Part shown: one piece after another, positions 1 through 8,057 of the stretch
Layout of the letters: the number at the start of each line of letters is the position of its first letter
How positions within the stretch are numbered: position 1 is the first letter of the stretch
NCBI GenBank assembly: GCA_934561485.1
Contig: CAKTGS010000008.1
Location: 1 to 41,090 of the forward strand
Length of the DNA stretch: 41,090 bases
Direction of reading: 5' to 3'
From: an uncultured Faecalibacterium sp.
Lineage (GTDB): Bacteria > Bacillota > Clostridia > Oscillospirales > Ruminococcaceae
Notes under the pieces: generated by a model
Told to the model about the DNA's origin: nothing
Databases searched by the model: none
The model's input: only the letters and a program-made list of their open reading frames with translations
Translations under genes and position numbers: made by a program

Positions 1-311
1 TCCATGATGGGCAGGCCGATGTTGATGCTGTTGCGGTAGAAAATGCGGGCAAAGCTCTTGGCAATGACCACCGAGATACCGGCGGTCTTGATGCACAGCG
101 GTGCGTGCTCACGGGAGGAGCCGCAGCCGAAGTTCCAGCCACCCACCATGATGTCGCCGTCCTTCACGTTCTTCACAAAATCCTTGTCGATGTCCTCCAT
201 GCAGTGGCTGGCCAGCTCCTTGGCATCCTGGGTGTTCAGGTGGCGGGCCGGAATGATGACATCGGTGTCCACGTTATCCGGGTATTTGAAAACAGAACCT
301 TTTGCGTTCAT
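1..311 (-). CDS. leuD: 3-isopropylmalate dehydratase small subunit (partial)
   Basis: Small subunit of isopropylmalate isomerase, which with LeuC converts 2-isopropylmalate to 3-isopropylmalate in leucine synthesis. About 103 N-terminal residues are present and the C-terminus lies beyond the left edge. The translation starts [20 protein letters not shown], the usual LeuD opening, followed by PARHLNT and the conserved [12 protein letters not shown] substrate loop near residues 68-79. The ATG at 311 sits behind AAAGGAG with good spacing. It lies 18 bases after the leuC stop, so the two subunits are cotranscribed and probably made in equal amounts. Confidence 0.95.
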   Translation of the reverse strand, partial: MNAKGSVFKYPDNVDTDVIIPARHLNTQDAKELASHCMEDIDKDFVKNVKDGDIMVGGWNFGCGSSREHAPLCIKTAGISVVIAKSFARIFYRNSINIGLPIM

Positions 312-329
312 TGTTGTGCTCCTTTCGGG

Positions 330-1589
330 TCAGACCGTGCGGGGGTCGGTGATGTAGCCGGTCAGGGCGCTGGCAGCGGCGGTGGCGGGGGAGGCCAGAT
401 AGACCTCGCTCTTCACATGACCCATGCGGCCCACAAAGTTGCGGTTGGTGGTGGAAACGCAGCGCTCGCCCTCGGCCAGAATGCCCATGTAGCCGCCCAG
501 GCAGGGGCCGCAGGTGGGGGTGGACACGATGCAGCCTGCATCAATAAAGGCAGTGGTCCAGCCGCGCAGGATGCACTCCTTGTACACGGCCATGGTGGCG
601 GGGATGATGATGCCGCGCACGCCCTTGGCAATGTGCTTACCCTTCAGCACGTTGTAAGCGGCTTCCATGTCTTCCAGGCGGCCGTTGGTGCAGCTGCCGA
701 TGACCACCTGATCGATCTTGATGTCCCTGCCCTCGCTGGCAAGGTGGGTGTTCTCCGGCAGGTGCGGGTAGCTGACGGTGGGTTCCAGTTTGCTCAGGTC
801 GATCTCAATGGTCTTTTCGTATTCGGCATCCGGGTCGGCTTCGTAGTACACCGGCTTGCGCTGGCTGCGGCCCTTGAGGTAAGCCTTGGTGGTCTCGTCC
901 ACGGGGAAGATGCCGTTCTTGGCACCGGCCTCAATGGCCATGTTGCAGATGCACAGGCGGTCGTCCATGGTCAAGGAAGCCACGCCCGGGCCGGTGAACT
1001 CCATGGACTTGTACAGGGCACCGTCCACGCCGATCATGCCGATGATGTGCAGGATCAGGTCCTTGCCGGACACGCGGGGGTTGAACTTGCCGGTGAGCAC
1101 AAACTTGATGGCAGAGGGCACCTTGAACCATGCCATGCCGGTTGCCATACCGGCGGCCATGTCGGTGGAGCCAACGCCGGTGGAGAAGGCACCCAGTGCA
1201 CCGTAGGTGCAGGTGTGGCTGTCCGCACCGATCACGCAGTCGCCTGCGGTCACAATGCCTTTTTCCGGCAGCAGGGCGTGCTCAATGCCCATCTGACCCA
1301 CATCGTAGAAGTTGAGGATGTCGTATTTGTTGGCAAACTCGCGGCACTGTTTGGACTGGGTGGCACTCTTGATGTCCTTGTTGGGCACAAAGTGATCCAG
1401 AACGATGGCAATGTGCTCTTTGTCGAATACGGAGTGGAAACCGGCGCGTTCAAACTCGTTGATGGCAACCGGGGTGGTGATATCGTTGCCCAGCACGATG
1501 TCCAGCTTTGCGTTGATGAGCTGGCCTGCCTTGACCTCGGCAAGCCCGGCATGTGCGGCAAGGATCTTCTGCGTCAGGGTCATTCCCAT
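330..1589 (-). CDS. leuC: 3-isopropylmalate dehydratase large subunit
   Basis: Catalytic large subunit of isopropylmalate isomerase, an aconitase-family [4Fe-4S] enzyme of leucine synthesis, 419 residues, the length usual for the short bacterial LeuC type. Cluster ligands are visible as Cys300 in VIGSCTNGR and Cys360/Cys363 in [23 protein letters not shown] (121-133) is another family signature. The ATG at 1589 follows AAAGGAG at proper distance; a second Met two codons later is less well spaced. It lies downstream of leuA and just upstream of leuD in a leucine operon on the minus strand. The 239-base gap to leuA is filled mostly by a hairpin-rich repeat. Confidence 0.96.
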   Translation of the reverse strand: MGMTLTQKILAAHAGLAEVKAGQLINAKLDIVLGNDITTPVAINEFERAGFHSVFDKEHIAIVLDHFVPNKDIKSATQSKQCREFANKYDILNFYDVGQMGIEHALLPEKGIVTAGDCVIGADSHTCTYGALGAFSTGVGSTDMAAGMATGMAWFKVPSAIKFVLTGKFNPRVSGKDLILHIIGMIGVDGALYKSMEFTGPGVASLTMDDRLCICNMAIEAGAKNGIFPVDETTKAYLKGRSQRKPVYYEADPDAEYEKTIEIDLSKLEPTVSYPHLPENTHLASEGRDIKIDQVVIGSCTNGRLEDMEAAYNVLKGKHIAKGVRGIIIPATMAVYKECILRGWTTAFIDAGCIVSTPTCGPCLGGYMGILAEGERCVSTTNRNFVGRMGHVKSEVYLASPATAAASALTGYITDPRTV

Positions 1590-1633
1590 GGTGGTACTCT
1601 CCTTTTATCTCTATGTAATAATGCGCGTGGGAT

Positions 1634-1762
1634 AAGCCTTCCCCCAGACGGGGGAAGGTGGCACGAAGTGCCGGATGAGGGTGCACGGTCCACTCCGCTT
1701 TGCGGCAAATCACCCCTCATCAGTCAGCTGCGCTGACAGCTTCCCCCCCAAGGGGTGAAGCC
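1634..1762. repeat. Hairpin-rich intergenic repeat, copy A
   Basis: Non-coding block between leuA and leuC made of successive short palindromes: CTTCCCCC-agac-GGGGGAAG, GGCAC-gaa-GTGCC, a CAGCTGCGCTG palindrome, and CTTCCCCCC with a GGGG-TGAAG return arm. It starts AAGCCTTCCCCC and ends GGGGTGAAGCC, so its ends are mutually inverted. Copy B (3505-3684) and fragment C (32063-32103) share the same words. This resembles REP/MITE-type dispersed elements; no ORF is evident. Confidence 0.75.
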
Positions 1763-1828
1763 TAACGCCTGACCATCAGGTACATACAAACTCTTCAAAG
1801 TGAGAGGGCGAGGGCGCTGCCCTTTTCA

Positions 1829-3481
1829 TTACTTATTATTGATCGCGCTGACCAGTGCCTTGATGCCGGCCACGATGATATCCGTATCGGTACCGGCACC
1901 CCAGGTAACGGTATTGTCGCCCCAGACCAGGCCAACATAAGAAGCGGCACGGGAGGTGGAGCCTTCGTCCAGGCTGTGCTCGGAGTAGTTTTCCAGGTGG
2001 AACTCCATGCCGGTGGCACTCTGGATGGCGTTGGCTACGGCGTCCAGGCGGCCATTGCCCACGGAGGTAACCACCTTGCGCTGGCCGTTCAGCTCCAGGG
2101 TGACGGTGGCGGTAATGCCATCCACCTGTGCAAAGTGGGCCTCAATAACGTTGAGCGGCTTGCAGCGGTTGAGGAAAGTATCCTCGAAGATGTGCAGCAC
2201 TTCGCCTGCGCTCAGCTCCTTGTGGTTGTGGTCGGACACGCTCTTGACCTTGTAGCCCAGGGCCTCGCGCATCTTGGGAGGCAGATTGTAGCCGTAGTTC
2301 TGTTCCAGCACAAAGCCGATGCCGCCCTTGCCGCTCTGGCTGTTGATGCGGATGACGTCTGCATCGTAGGTGCGGCCAATATCGTGGGGGTCCACCGGGA
2401 TGTAGGGGCAGGTCCAGCGGTGCTCGCCGTGCTCCTTGCGGTAGGCCATGCCCTTGGCAATGGCGTCCTGATGGCTGCCGGAGAAGGCGGCAAACACCAG
2501 CTGCCCGGCGTAGGGGGTGCGCTCATAGATGTGCATCCGGGTCACCCGCTCGTAGGTGGCGCAGATGTCGGGCATATCCGAGAAGTCCAGCTTGGGGTCT
2601 ACGCCATGGCTGTACATGTTCATGGCCAGGGTCACGGCATCCACGTTGCCGGTGCGTTCGCCGTTGCCAAACAGGCAGCACTCCACGCGCTGTGCACCGG
2701 CCAGCACGGCCAGCTCGGCACAGGCCACGCCGGTGCCGCGGTCGTTGTGGGGGTGGGTGGAAATGATCACGCTGTCGCGGTACTTCAGGTGCTTGTCGCA
2801 ATACTCGATCTGGTTGGCGTACACGTGGGGCATGCTCATCTCCACGGTGACCGGCAGGTTGATGATCATGGGGCGCTCCGGGGTGGGCTGCATGATGTCC
2901 AGCACGGCGTTGCACACATCCACGGCGTAGTCCACCTCAGTGCCGGTAAAGCTTTCGGGGCTGTACTCGAACAGGAAGTTGCCCTCGTACTCCTCGCTGA
3001 GCTGCTTGACCAGCTTGGCACCATCGGTGGCGATCTTCTTGATCTCTTCCTTGCTCTTGTGGAACACCTGCTCCCGCTGTGCCACGGAGGTGGAATTGTA
3101 GAAGTGGATCACCGCCCGGGGAGCGCCCTTCACGGCCTCAAAGGTGCGGCGGATGATGTGGTCACGGCACTGGGTCAGCACCTGCACGGTGACGTCCTCG
3201 GGGATCATGTTCTTTTCGATCAGGGTGCGCAAGAACTCGTACTCGGTCTCGCTGGCGGCAGGGAAGCCGACTTCGATTTCCTTGAAGCCGATCTTCACCA
3301 GCATCTGGAAGAATTCCAGCTTTTCTGCAAGGCTCATGGGCACGATCAGGGCCTGATTGCCGTCCCGCAGATCCACGCTGCACCATGCGGGAGCTTTTTC
3401 AATATGGTCTTTTTTTACCCAGCTGTCATAACCGGCGGGTACCGGGTAGTAGCCCGGAGCGTACTTGGTAGCGTCCATCAT
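1829..3481 (-). CDS. leuA: 2-isopropylmalate synthase (long LeuA type)
   Basis: Condenses acetyl-CoA with 2-oxoisovalerate, the first committed step to leucine. The 550-residue length and opening MMDATKYAPGYYP fit the longer LeuA type also found in actinobacteria. The HMGL-like TIM barrel carries the metal-binding DLRDGNQ motif (37-43) and HPHNDRG; the C-terminal part (FTLNRC-type linker onward) is the LeuA allosteric dimer domain, normally the leucine feedback site. The start at 3481 is set by AGGAGG 8 bases upstream. An open frame extends further upstream, but through repeat B, and is not a credible N-terminus. Expression is probably controlled by the T-box leader upstream. First gene of leuA-leuC-leuD. 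Confidence 0.96.
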   Translation of the reverse strand: MMDATKYAPGYYPVPAGYDSWVKKDHIEKAPAWCSVDLRDGNQALIVPMSLAEKLEFFQMLVKIGFKEIEVGFPAASETEYEFLRTLIEKNMIPEDVTVQVLTQCRDHIIRRTFEAVKGAPRAVIHFYNSTSVAQREQVFHKSKEEIKKIATDGAKLVKQLSEEYEGNFLFEYSPESFTGTEVDYAVDVCNAVLDIMQPTPERPMIINLPVTVEMSMPHVYANQIEYCDKHLKYRDSVIISTHPHNDRGTGVACAELAVLAGAQRVECCLFGNGERTGNVDAVTLAMNMYSHGVDPKLDFSDMPDICATYERVTRMHIYERTPYAGQLVFAAFSGSHQDAIAKGMAYRKEHGEHRWTCPYIPVDPHDIGRTYDADVIRINSQSGKGGIGFVLEQNYGYNLPPKMREALGYKVKSVSDHNHKELSAGEVLHIFEDTFLNRCKPLNVIEAHFAQVDGITATVTLELNGQRKVVTSVGNGRLDAVANAIQSATGMEFHLENYSEHSLDEGSTSRAASYVGLVWGDNTVTWGAGTDTDIIVAGIKALVSAINNK

Positions 3482-3504
3482 GGTATTGTCCTCCTGAATG
3501 GCAT

Positions 3505-3684
3505 AAAGCCTTCCCCCCTTGGGGATAGATTTCCCCCGGTCGGGGGAAAATGTCGCACAGCGACAAAAGGGGGAACGGGTGGCGCGTAGCGCCGGATGAG
3601 GGGTGATTTCCCGGCAGCAGCTGCTTGCCTGCCCCCTCATCAGTCACCTGCGGTGACAGCTTCCCCCGACCGGGGGAAGCCTTT
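3505..3684. repeat. Hairpin-rich repeat, copy B, inside the leu leader
   Basis: A second, longer copy of the palindrome-string repeat. It opens AAAGCCTTCCCCC, contains TTCCCCCGGTCGGGGGAA, GTCGC-aca-GCGAC and GGCGC-gta-GCGCC hairpins, then CCCCTCATCAGTCA and a closing CTTCCCCCGACCGGGGGAAG. It lies between the T-box terminator and the leuA ribosome site, so it would be transcribed whenever the T-box antiterminates. Confidence 0.75.
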
Positions 3685-3707
3685 TGCACTACTGCAGCCG
3701 TTGTACG

Positions 3708-3755
3708 AAAAAAGGCTCTCGTCTTTCAAGGCGAAAACCTTGAGAGACGAGAGCC
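3708..3755 (-). terminator. T-box intrinsic terminator
   Basis: Read on the minus strand, an 18-bp stem (arms 3755-3738 and 3731-3714) starting GGCTCTCGTC closes a six-base loop and is followed by six U. It lies directly downstream of the T-box motif, as in T-box attenuators. Confidence 0.9.
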
Positions 3756-3970
3756 TGTAAAGTTCAAACTACAGGGCACCCGTGGTACCACTCTCCTTGC
3801 TGCGCCGTTGGGCTGCAGCCACTTTGCACGATCGGCTTTTGGCGGCGAATCGCTGCCCGGGTAACGGTGGGCATCCGTCAGAGCCTACTGTCCGGTTCAG
3901 CTCTGCCGCTCAGGGGCCAGTAACCGAAACCCTCTGCACCCGCCTTGCACCACCCGGCGGCTCTCTGTAC
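3708..3970 (-). promoter_or_regulatory. T-box leader (tRNA-sensing) upstream of leuA
   Basis: The minus strand carries the T-box core GAGAGTGGTACCACGGGTG at about 3777-3796, the sequence that pairs with the free 3' end of uncharged tRNA, followed by the terminator at 3708-3755. Upstream, ACAGAGAGCCGCC (about 3957-3969) resembles the Stem I base and can close as GCCGC/GCGGC; the returning strand reads CTG-A-GCGGC, making CTG at 3913-3911 a tentative leucine specifier. The leucine genes downstream agree. The T-box core and terminator are clear; the specifier assignment is a guess. Confidence 0.88.
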
Positions 3971-4178
3971 GCAGAAGAAAATCGTTTTATCCCCGTCAAC
4001 GCATTTGCACTTTTTTCAAAGTGAAATCAGTTTAACATGATTTCCGGGGCATGTCAAGAAGTTTGCTTCACCGGCAGGATGAAACAAATTCACAAACCAA
4101 TGGGCAGAATTTGCCAAAATTTGCGCAGGACGTTTGTTAAAAAACTGCGAAGTTTTTGGAAACAAGCCCTCCAACCGC

Positions 4179-4207
4179 TGTTAAGCCGGTTTTTGCTGTG
4201 TTATACT
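4179..4207 (+). promoter_or_regulatory. Possible ftsH promoter
   Basis: TATACT at 4202-4207 is a good -10 match; TGTTAA at 4179-4184 sits 17 bases upstream as a weak -35. The rest of 3971-4178 contains the start of the oppositely directed leu leader and nothing else recognised. Confidence 0.35.
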
Positions 4208-4293
4208 CCATACAGCAATCAGATGGGACAGGCCATCGCGGAGAAAGCTCCCCGCCGGCCTGCCATCGATCTTATATAAAGGAGGAATCCTCT

Positions 4294-6129
4294 ATGAAGG
4301 AAGTCAAGCCTTCCAAAAAGCCGCTGGCCATTTATTACGCCATCGTGCTGCTGGTGCTGCTGGTCATCAACCTCGTGCTCATGCCATGGCTGACCGAGCG
4401 TCAGGTGCAGGAGGTGGACTACGGCACCTTTATGTCCATGACCGAGCAGCAGAACATTGGCAAGGTGGACATTGAATCCAACCAGATCATTTTTACCGAT
4501 AAAGAAGAAAAGCAGGTTTACAAAACCGGCCTGATGAACGACCCGAATCTGACCGAGCGCCTGTACGATGCCGGGGCCACCTTCTCCAGTGAGATCGTGG
4601 AGCAGGGTTCGCCGGTGCTCAGCTTTCTGCTGTGGTTCGTGCTGCCCATTCTGCTGTTCAGTTTCATCGGCAACCAGATGAACAAAAAGCTGATGGAAAA
4701 GGCGGGCGGCGGCCCGGGTGCCATGATGTTTGGCGGCGTGGGCAAGTCCAACGCAAAGGTCTATGTGCAGTCCACCCACGGCATCCGCTTTGCGGATGTG
4801 GCCGGTGAGGACGAAGCCAAGGAGAACCTGCAGGAGATCGTCAATTATCTGCACGACCCCAAACGGTACGAGGAGATCGGTGCGTCCATGCCCAAGGGCA
4901 TTCTGCTGGTAGGCCCTCCGGGCACCGGCAAGACCATGCTGGCCAAGGCTGTGGCAGGCGAATCCAATGTGCCGTTCTTCTCCATTTCCGGCTCGGAATT
5001 TGTGGAGATGTTTGTGGGCATGGGCGCTTCCAAGGTGCGTGACCTGTTTAAGCAGGCTAAGGAAAAGGCACCCTGCATCGTGTTTATTGATGAAATTGAT
5101 GCCATTGGCCAGAAGCGCAACAGCGGCCAGCTTGGCGGCAACGATGAGCGGGAGCAGACCCTGAACCAGCTGCTGACCGAGATGGACGGCTTTGAGGGCA
5201 ACACCGGCGTCATCATTCTGGCGGCCACCAACCGTCCGGATTCCCTCGACCCTGCCCTGACCCGTCCCGGCCGGTTTGACCGCCGGGTGCCGGTGGAGCT
5301 GCCCGATTTGAAGGGCCGCGAAGAGATCCTGAAAGTGCACGCAAAAAAGGTGGCCATGGCCCCGGGCGTGGATTTCAACACCGTGGCCCGCATGGCATCC
5401 GGTGCTTCCGGCGCAGAACTGGCCAACATTGTCAACGAAGCGGCCCTGCGTGCTGTGCGTGCAGGCCGCAAGAGCGTGACCCAGGCCGACCTGGAAGAGA
5501 GCATTGAGGTGGTCATTGCAGGTTACCAGAAGAAAAACTCCATCCTCACCGACAAGGAAAAGTGCATCGTGGCCTACCACGAGATCGGCCACGCCCTGGT
5601 GGCGGCCAAGCAGACTAACTCTGCTCCGGTGCAGAAGATCACCATCATTCCCCGCACCTCGGGTGCCCTGGGCTACACCATGCAGGTGGACGAGGGCAAC
5701 CACTACCTGATGAACAAGGAAGAGCTGGAAAATAAGATCGCCACCCTCACCGGCGGCCGTGCCGCCGAGGAAGTGGCGTTCCACTCCATCACCACCGGCG
5801 CGTCCAATGACATCGAGCAGGCTACCAAGCTTGCCCGCGCCATGCTGACCCGCTATGGCATGAGTGACGAATTTGACATGGTGGCGCTGGAAACGGTGAA
5901 CAACCAGTATCTGGGCGGCGACACTTCGCTGGCCTGCAGTGCCCAGACCCAGCGCGAGATCGACCAGAAAGTGGTAGAGCTGGTCAAGACCCAGCACGAA
6001 AAGGCCGTCCGCATCCTGACCGAGAACCGCGCCAAGCTGGACGAGCTGGCCCAGTATCTGTACCAGAAAGAGACCATCACCGGCGAGGAGTTCATGGACA
6101 TCCTGAACGGAGAAGAAAAAACTGAATAA
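4294..6129 (+). CDS. ftsH: ATP-dependent zinc metalloprotease FtsH
   Basis: Membrane-anchored AAA+ protease that degrades misfolded membrane proteins and short-lived regulators; works as a hexamer. 611 residues, typical length. Two transmembrane helices (about 11-32 and 106-126) flank a short extracytoplasmic domain. The AAA module has Walker A GPPGTGKT (207-214), Walker B FIDEID (264-269) and the second-region-of-homology RPGRFDR (324-330). The zinc site is HEIGH (429-433), a small variant of the common HEAGH. Start at 4294 follows AAAGGAGGAATCCTCT; an in-frame upstream ATG lacks such a site. It is transcribed away from the leucine operon and appears monocistronic. Confidence 0.97.
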   Translation: MKEVKPSKKPLAIYYAIVLLVLLVINLVLMPWLTERQVQEVDYGTFMSMTEQQNIGKVDIESNQIIFTDKEEKQVYKTGLMNDPNLTERLYDAGATFSSEIVEQGSPVLSFLLWFVLPILLFSFIGNQMNKKLMEKAGGGPGAMMFGGVGKSNAKVYVQSTHGIRFADVAGEDEAKENLQEIVNYLHDPKRYEEIGASMPKGILLVGPPGTGKTMLAKAVAGESNVPFFSISGSEFVEMFVGMGASKVRDLFKQAKEKAPCIVFIDEIDAIGQKRNSGQLGGNDEREQTLNQLLTEMDGFEGNTGVIILAATNRPDSLDPALTRPGRFDRRVPVELPDLKGREEILKVHAKKVAMAPGVDFNTVARMASGASGAELANIVNEAALRAVRAGRKSVTQADLEESIEVVIAGYQKKNSILTDKEKCIVAYHEIGHALVAAKQTNSAPVQKITIIPRTSGALGYTMQVDEGNHYLMNKEELENKIATLTGGRAAEEVAFHSITTGASNDIEQATKLARAMLTRYGMSDEFDMVALETVNNQYLGGDTSLACSAQTQREIDQKVVELVKTQHEKAVRILTENRAKLDELAQYLYQKETITGEEFMDILNGEEKTE

Positions 6130-6152
6130 TTTTTTGCATTCCCTGCAATAAT

Positions 6153-6195
6153 CCAGCCGCCGCATCCGTTTACAAGACAGATGCGGTGGTTCTGG
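6153..6195. other. Strong hairpin downstream of ftsH
   Basis: CCAGCCGCCGCATC (6153-6166) pairs, with one bulge, with GATGCGGTGGTTCTGG (6180-6195). No U-run follows, so it may be an mRNA 3' stabilising hairpin rather than a classical terminator; a short T6 stretch precedes it. Confidence 0.45.
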
Positions 6196-6281
6196 TTCAG
6201 AGCCTTGCCGCAAAAAACCATGGTTGCTAGAACATGAAAAACACAGCCGGACCCCGGCTGCAAAAACAGGAGGATTTTACC

Positions 6282-6911
6282 ATGAAACTGCTGAATCATA
6301 AATTTGCCCGTACCCTGGCTGCCGCTGCGGTGGCTGCCTGTGCCGTTGCCATGCTCAGTGTAGGCGCATTTGCTGCCGACGTGGCCATTGGTGAAAAGGA
6401 CCCCACCTACGGCGGCTATGGCGCACCGGAAGGTCCTGCCATCCAGGGCAACATCATGCTCATCAGTGCCGATGGCGATGTGGCCGTTGGCGAAAAGGAC
6501 CCCACCTACGGCGGCTATGGCGCACCGGAAGGCCCTGCCATCCAGGGCAACATCATGCTCATTGATGCCGACGGTGCTGAGAGCGACACCCTAAAGCTGA
6601 ACTACAGCGTCAAGGGCCTGTTTGGCCGCCAGGTGCTGTATACTGCCCGGCAGAACGGCACTGTGCTGACCCTGGATGTGCCTGCCAGCGTGGCGACCTT
6701 CCGCTGCACCATGGAGGACCTGACCACCATGATGAACAACGGCGTCAACACCCTGGTGTTCAAGACCGAAAAGACCTCCACCACTCTGAACCTGACCCTG
6801 CTGACCGAGGGTTATACTGCGGATGCCAAGGTCACTCTGCGCCACTGCGGCAAGACTGCCCGCCTGTCCGTGAACGGCCATGGCCGCCGCGACCTGCTGA
6901 TCGCCCGCTGA
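6282..6911 (+). CDS. Secreted protein with a duplicated 33-residue segment, unknown function
   Basis: Not a family I recognise. 209 residues starting at ATG 6282 behind AGGAGG; an ATG at 6234 gives an implausible charged extension. The N-terminus has a Sec signal peptide (KLLNHKFAR, then an Ala-rich hydrophobic core) with cleavage likely after AFA near residue 32. Then come two 33-residue repeats beginning DVAIGEKDPTYGGYGAPEGP, identical but for two conservative changes. The last ~110 residues have alternating hydrophobic and polar positions suggesting a beta-rich domain (YSVKGLFGRQVLYTARQNG, then VNTLVFKTEKTSTTLNLTLL). There is no lipobox, LPXTG motif or C-terminal anchor. A strong terminator follows. 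Confidence 0.75.
   Translation: MKLLNHKFARTLAAAAVAACAVAMLSVGAFAADVAIGEKDPTYGGYGAPEGPAIQGNIMLISADGDVAVGEKDPTYGGYGAPEGPAIQGNIMLIDADGAESDTLKLNYSVKGLFGRQVLYTARQNGTVLTLDVPASVATFRCTMEDLTTMMNNGVNTLVFKTEKTSTTLNLTLLTEGYTADAKVTLRHCGKTARLSVNGHGRRDLLIAR
6378..6575 (+). repeat. Two tandem 99-bp coding repeats
   Basis: 6378-6476 and 6477-6575 are in-frame direct copies, each 33 codons. They differ at only a handful of positions, several of them synonymous, which suggests a recent duplication. Confidence 0.9.
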
Positions 6912-6952
6912 TGCAAAGAATGTTCCTGCGGAACTGACACAAGAAACAACGG

Positions 6953-6987
6953 CTCCCGCCATCGGAAACGATGGCGGGAGTTTTTTT
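6953..6987 (+). terminator. Intrinsic terminator after the secreted-protein gene
   Basis: CTCCCGCCATCG-gaaa-CGATGGCGGGAG is a perfect 12-bp stem with a GAAA tetraloop followed by T7. Confidence 0.95.
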
Positions 6988-7004
6988 GTAAAGCTGAAGA
7001 TGGC

Positions 7005-7229
7005 GCACGCTGCAGGAGCTTTCTCTTCGGACGCGAAAACGGGTTGCGGCTCCCAGCATCCGCTTCGCTTGTGCTTGCGTCTTGCTGGCCGCTGCCCCAA
7101 CAGCAGCTCCCTGTTTCCGCCGCAGGCGGCGGTCGCTGCCGCTGCAGGGCATTCCATCCCCCGCCCTATTGCCTACGGCAGCAGGGTCCCACCCTCTGGA
7201 CGGCCCTCAGAGAAACTCCTGCAGCGCAC
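7005..7229. mobile_element. MITE-like element with inverted ends
   Basis: The non-coding stretch between the secreted protein and the ABC operon has inverted ends: GCTGCAGGAGCTTTCTC (7009-7025) and, inverted, GAGAAACTCCTGCAGC (7210-7225), differing by one inserted base. Both ends are flanked by a GCAC direct repeat (7005-7008, 7226-7229) that could be a target-site duplication. The ~185-bp interior has no credible gene. The rest of 6988-7346 holds only a TATAGT -10-like word at 7300-7305. Confidence 0.5.
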
Positions 7230-7346
7230 GCAGTCTGCGTTTCTGTTAAGTTTTTGAAAATTTGCCCGGCGGGGCGTGCAATCCGGGGGTGCTTTGTGTT
7301 ATAGTTAAATTGAATCAAAAGCAGCCTTTGCAAAGGAGAAAACGCC

Positions 7347-8051
7347 ATGGAACATTTTGTGGAGTTTGAGGACGTCTGCAAATATTACCAGACCGGCAGC
7401 GTGAAGATCGCGGCGGCCGACCACCTGAACTTTTATGTGGATAAGGGCGAGTTCTGCATCATCGTGGGGCCGTCCGGTGCGGGCAAAACCACCCTGCTGA
7501 ACATTCTGGGCGGCATGGACAACTGCGATGAAGGCCATGTCTGGCTGGACGGGCAGGATGTGAGCCATTTTTCGGAGCGGGAGCTGACCACATACCGCCG
7601 GTACGATGTGGGCTTTGTGTTCCAGTTCTACAACCTGGTGCAGAACCTGACCGCGCTGGAAAACGTGGAGCTGGCCAGCGAGATCTGCCGTGACCCGCTG
7701 GACCCCGCCGAGACCCTGCGCAGCGTGGGTCTGGGGGAGCGGTTGAACAATTTTCCGGCGCAGCTGTCCGGCGGCGAGCAGCAGCGGGTGTCCATTGCCC
7801 GTGCGCTGGCCAAGAACCCCAAGCTGCTGCTCTGCGATGAGCCTACCGGTGCGCTGGACTACAAAACCGGCAAGCAGGTGCTGAGCCTTTTGCAGGATAC
7901 CTGCCGCAAGACGGGCCGCACCGTGATCGTGATCACCCATAACACGGCCCTGACCGCCATGGCGGACCGGATCATTCAGGTGCGCAGCGGGCAGATCGTG
8001 TCCAATCAGGTCAACGGGCACCCGGTGCCGGTGGAAGAGATCGAGTGGTGA
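7347..8051 (+). CDS. ABC exporter ATP-binding protein (LolD/MacB type)
   Basis: Cytoplasmic nucleotide-binding subunit of a type VII (MacB/LolCDE-like) ABC system, 234 residues. Walker [10 protein letters not shown] (41-49), signature LSGGEQQR (140-147), Walker B LLLCDEP (160-166) with PTGALD following, and H-loop ITHN are all intact. Start follows AAAGGAG. The gene lies 6 bases before the permease gene, so the two form a two-gene operon. Related Firmicute pairs are used for antimicrobial-peptide resistance, lipoprotein release or envelope mechanics; substrate cannot be told here. No two-component regulator is adjacent. Confidence 0.93.
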   Translation: MEHFVEFEDVCKYYQTGSVKIAAADHLNFYVDKGEFCIIVGPSGAGKTTLLNILGGMDNCDEGHVWLDGQDVSHFSERELTTYRRYDVGFVFQFYNLVQNLTALENVELASEICRDPLDPAETLRSVGLGERLNNFPAQLSGGEQQRVSIARALAKNPKLLLCDEPTGALDYKTGKQVLSLLQDTCRKTGRTVIVITHNTALTAMADRIIQVRSGQIVSNQVNGHPVPVEEIEW

Positions 8052-8057
8052 GCAAAC

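Noticed and set aside
105..1736. Long plus-strand open frame antisense to leuC (543 codons)
   Set aside because: Shadow of leuC: Gly/His/Val-rich composition, no ribosome site, no recognisable domain. The same holds for antisense frames over leuA (1976-3589), ftsH (4219-6213), the ABC permease (7305-9290, 9762-11348) and cbiA (30429-32663).
1634..1762. CRISPR-like repeats
   Set aside because: The palindromic units differ in sequence and have no regular spacers; they are hairpin-type dispersed elements.
3994..3999. TTGACG on the minus strand as the leu operon -35 box
   Set aside because: No acceptable -10 lies 16-18 bases downstream; the promoter of the T-box leader was left unassigned.
7009..7225. 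Open frames of 60-188 codons in the region between the secreted protein and the ABC operon
   Set aside because: They have atypical composition, no ribosome sites and overlap the inverted-ended element; judged non-coding.
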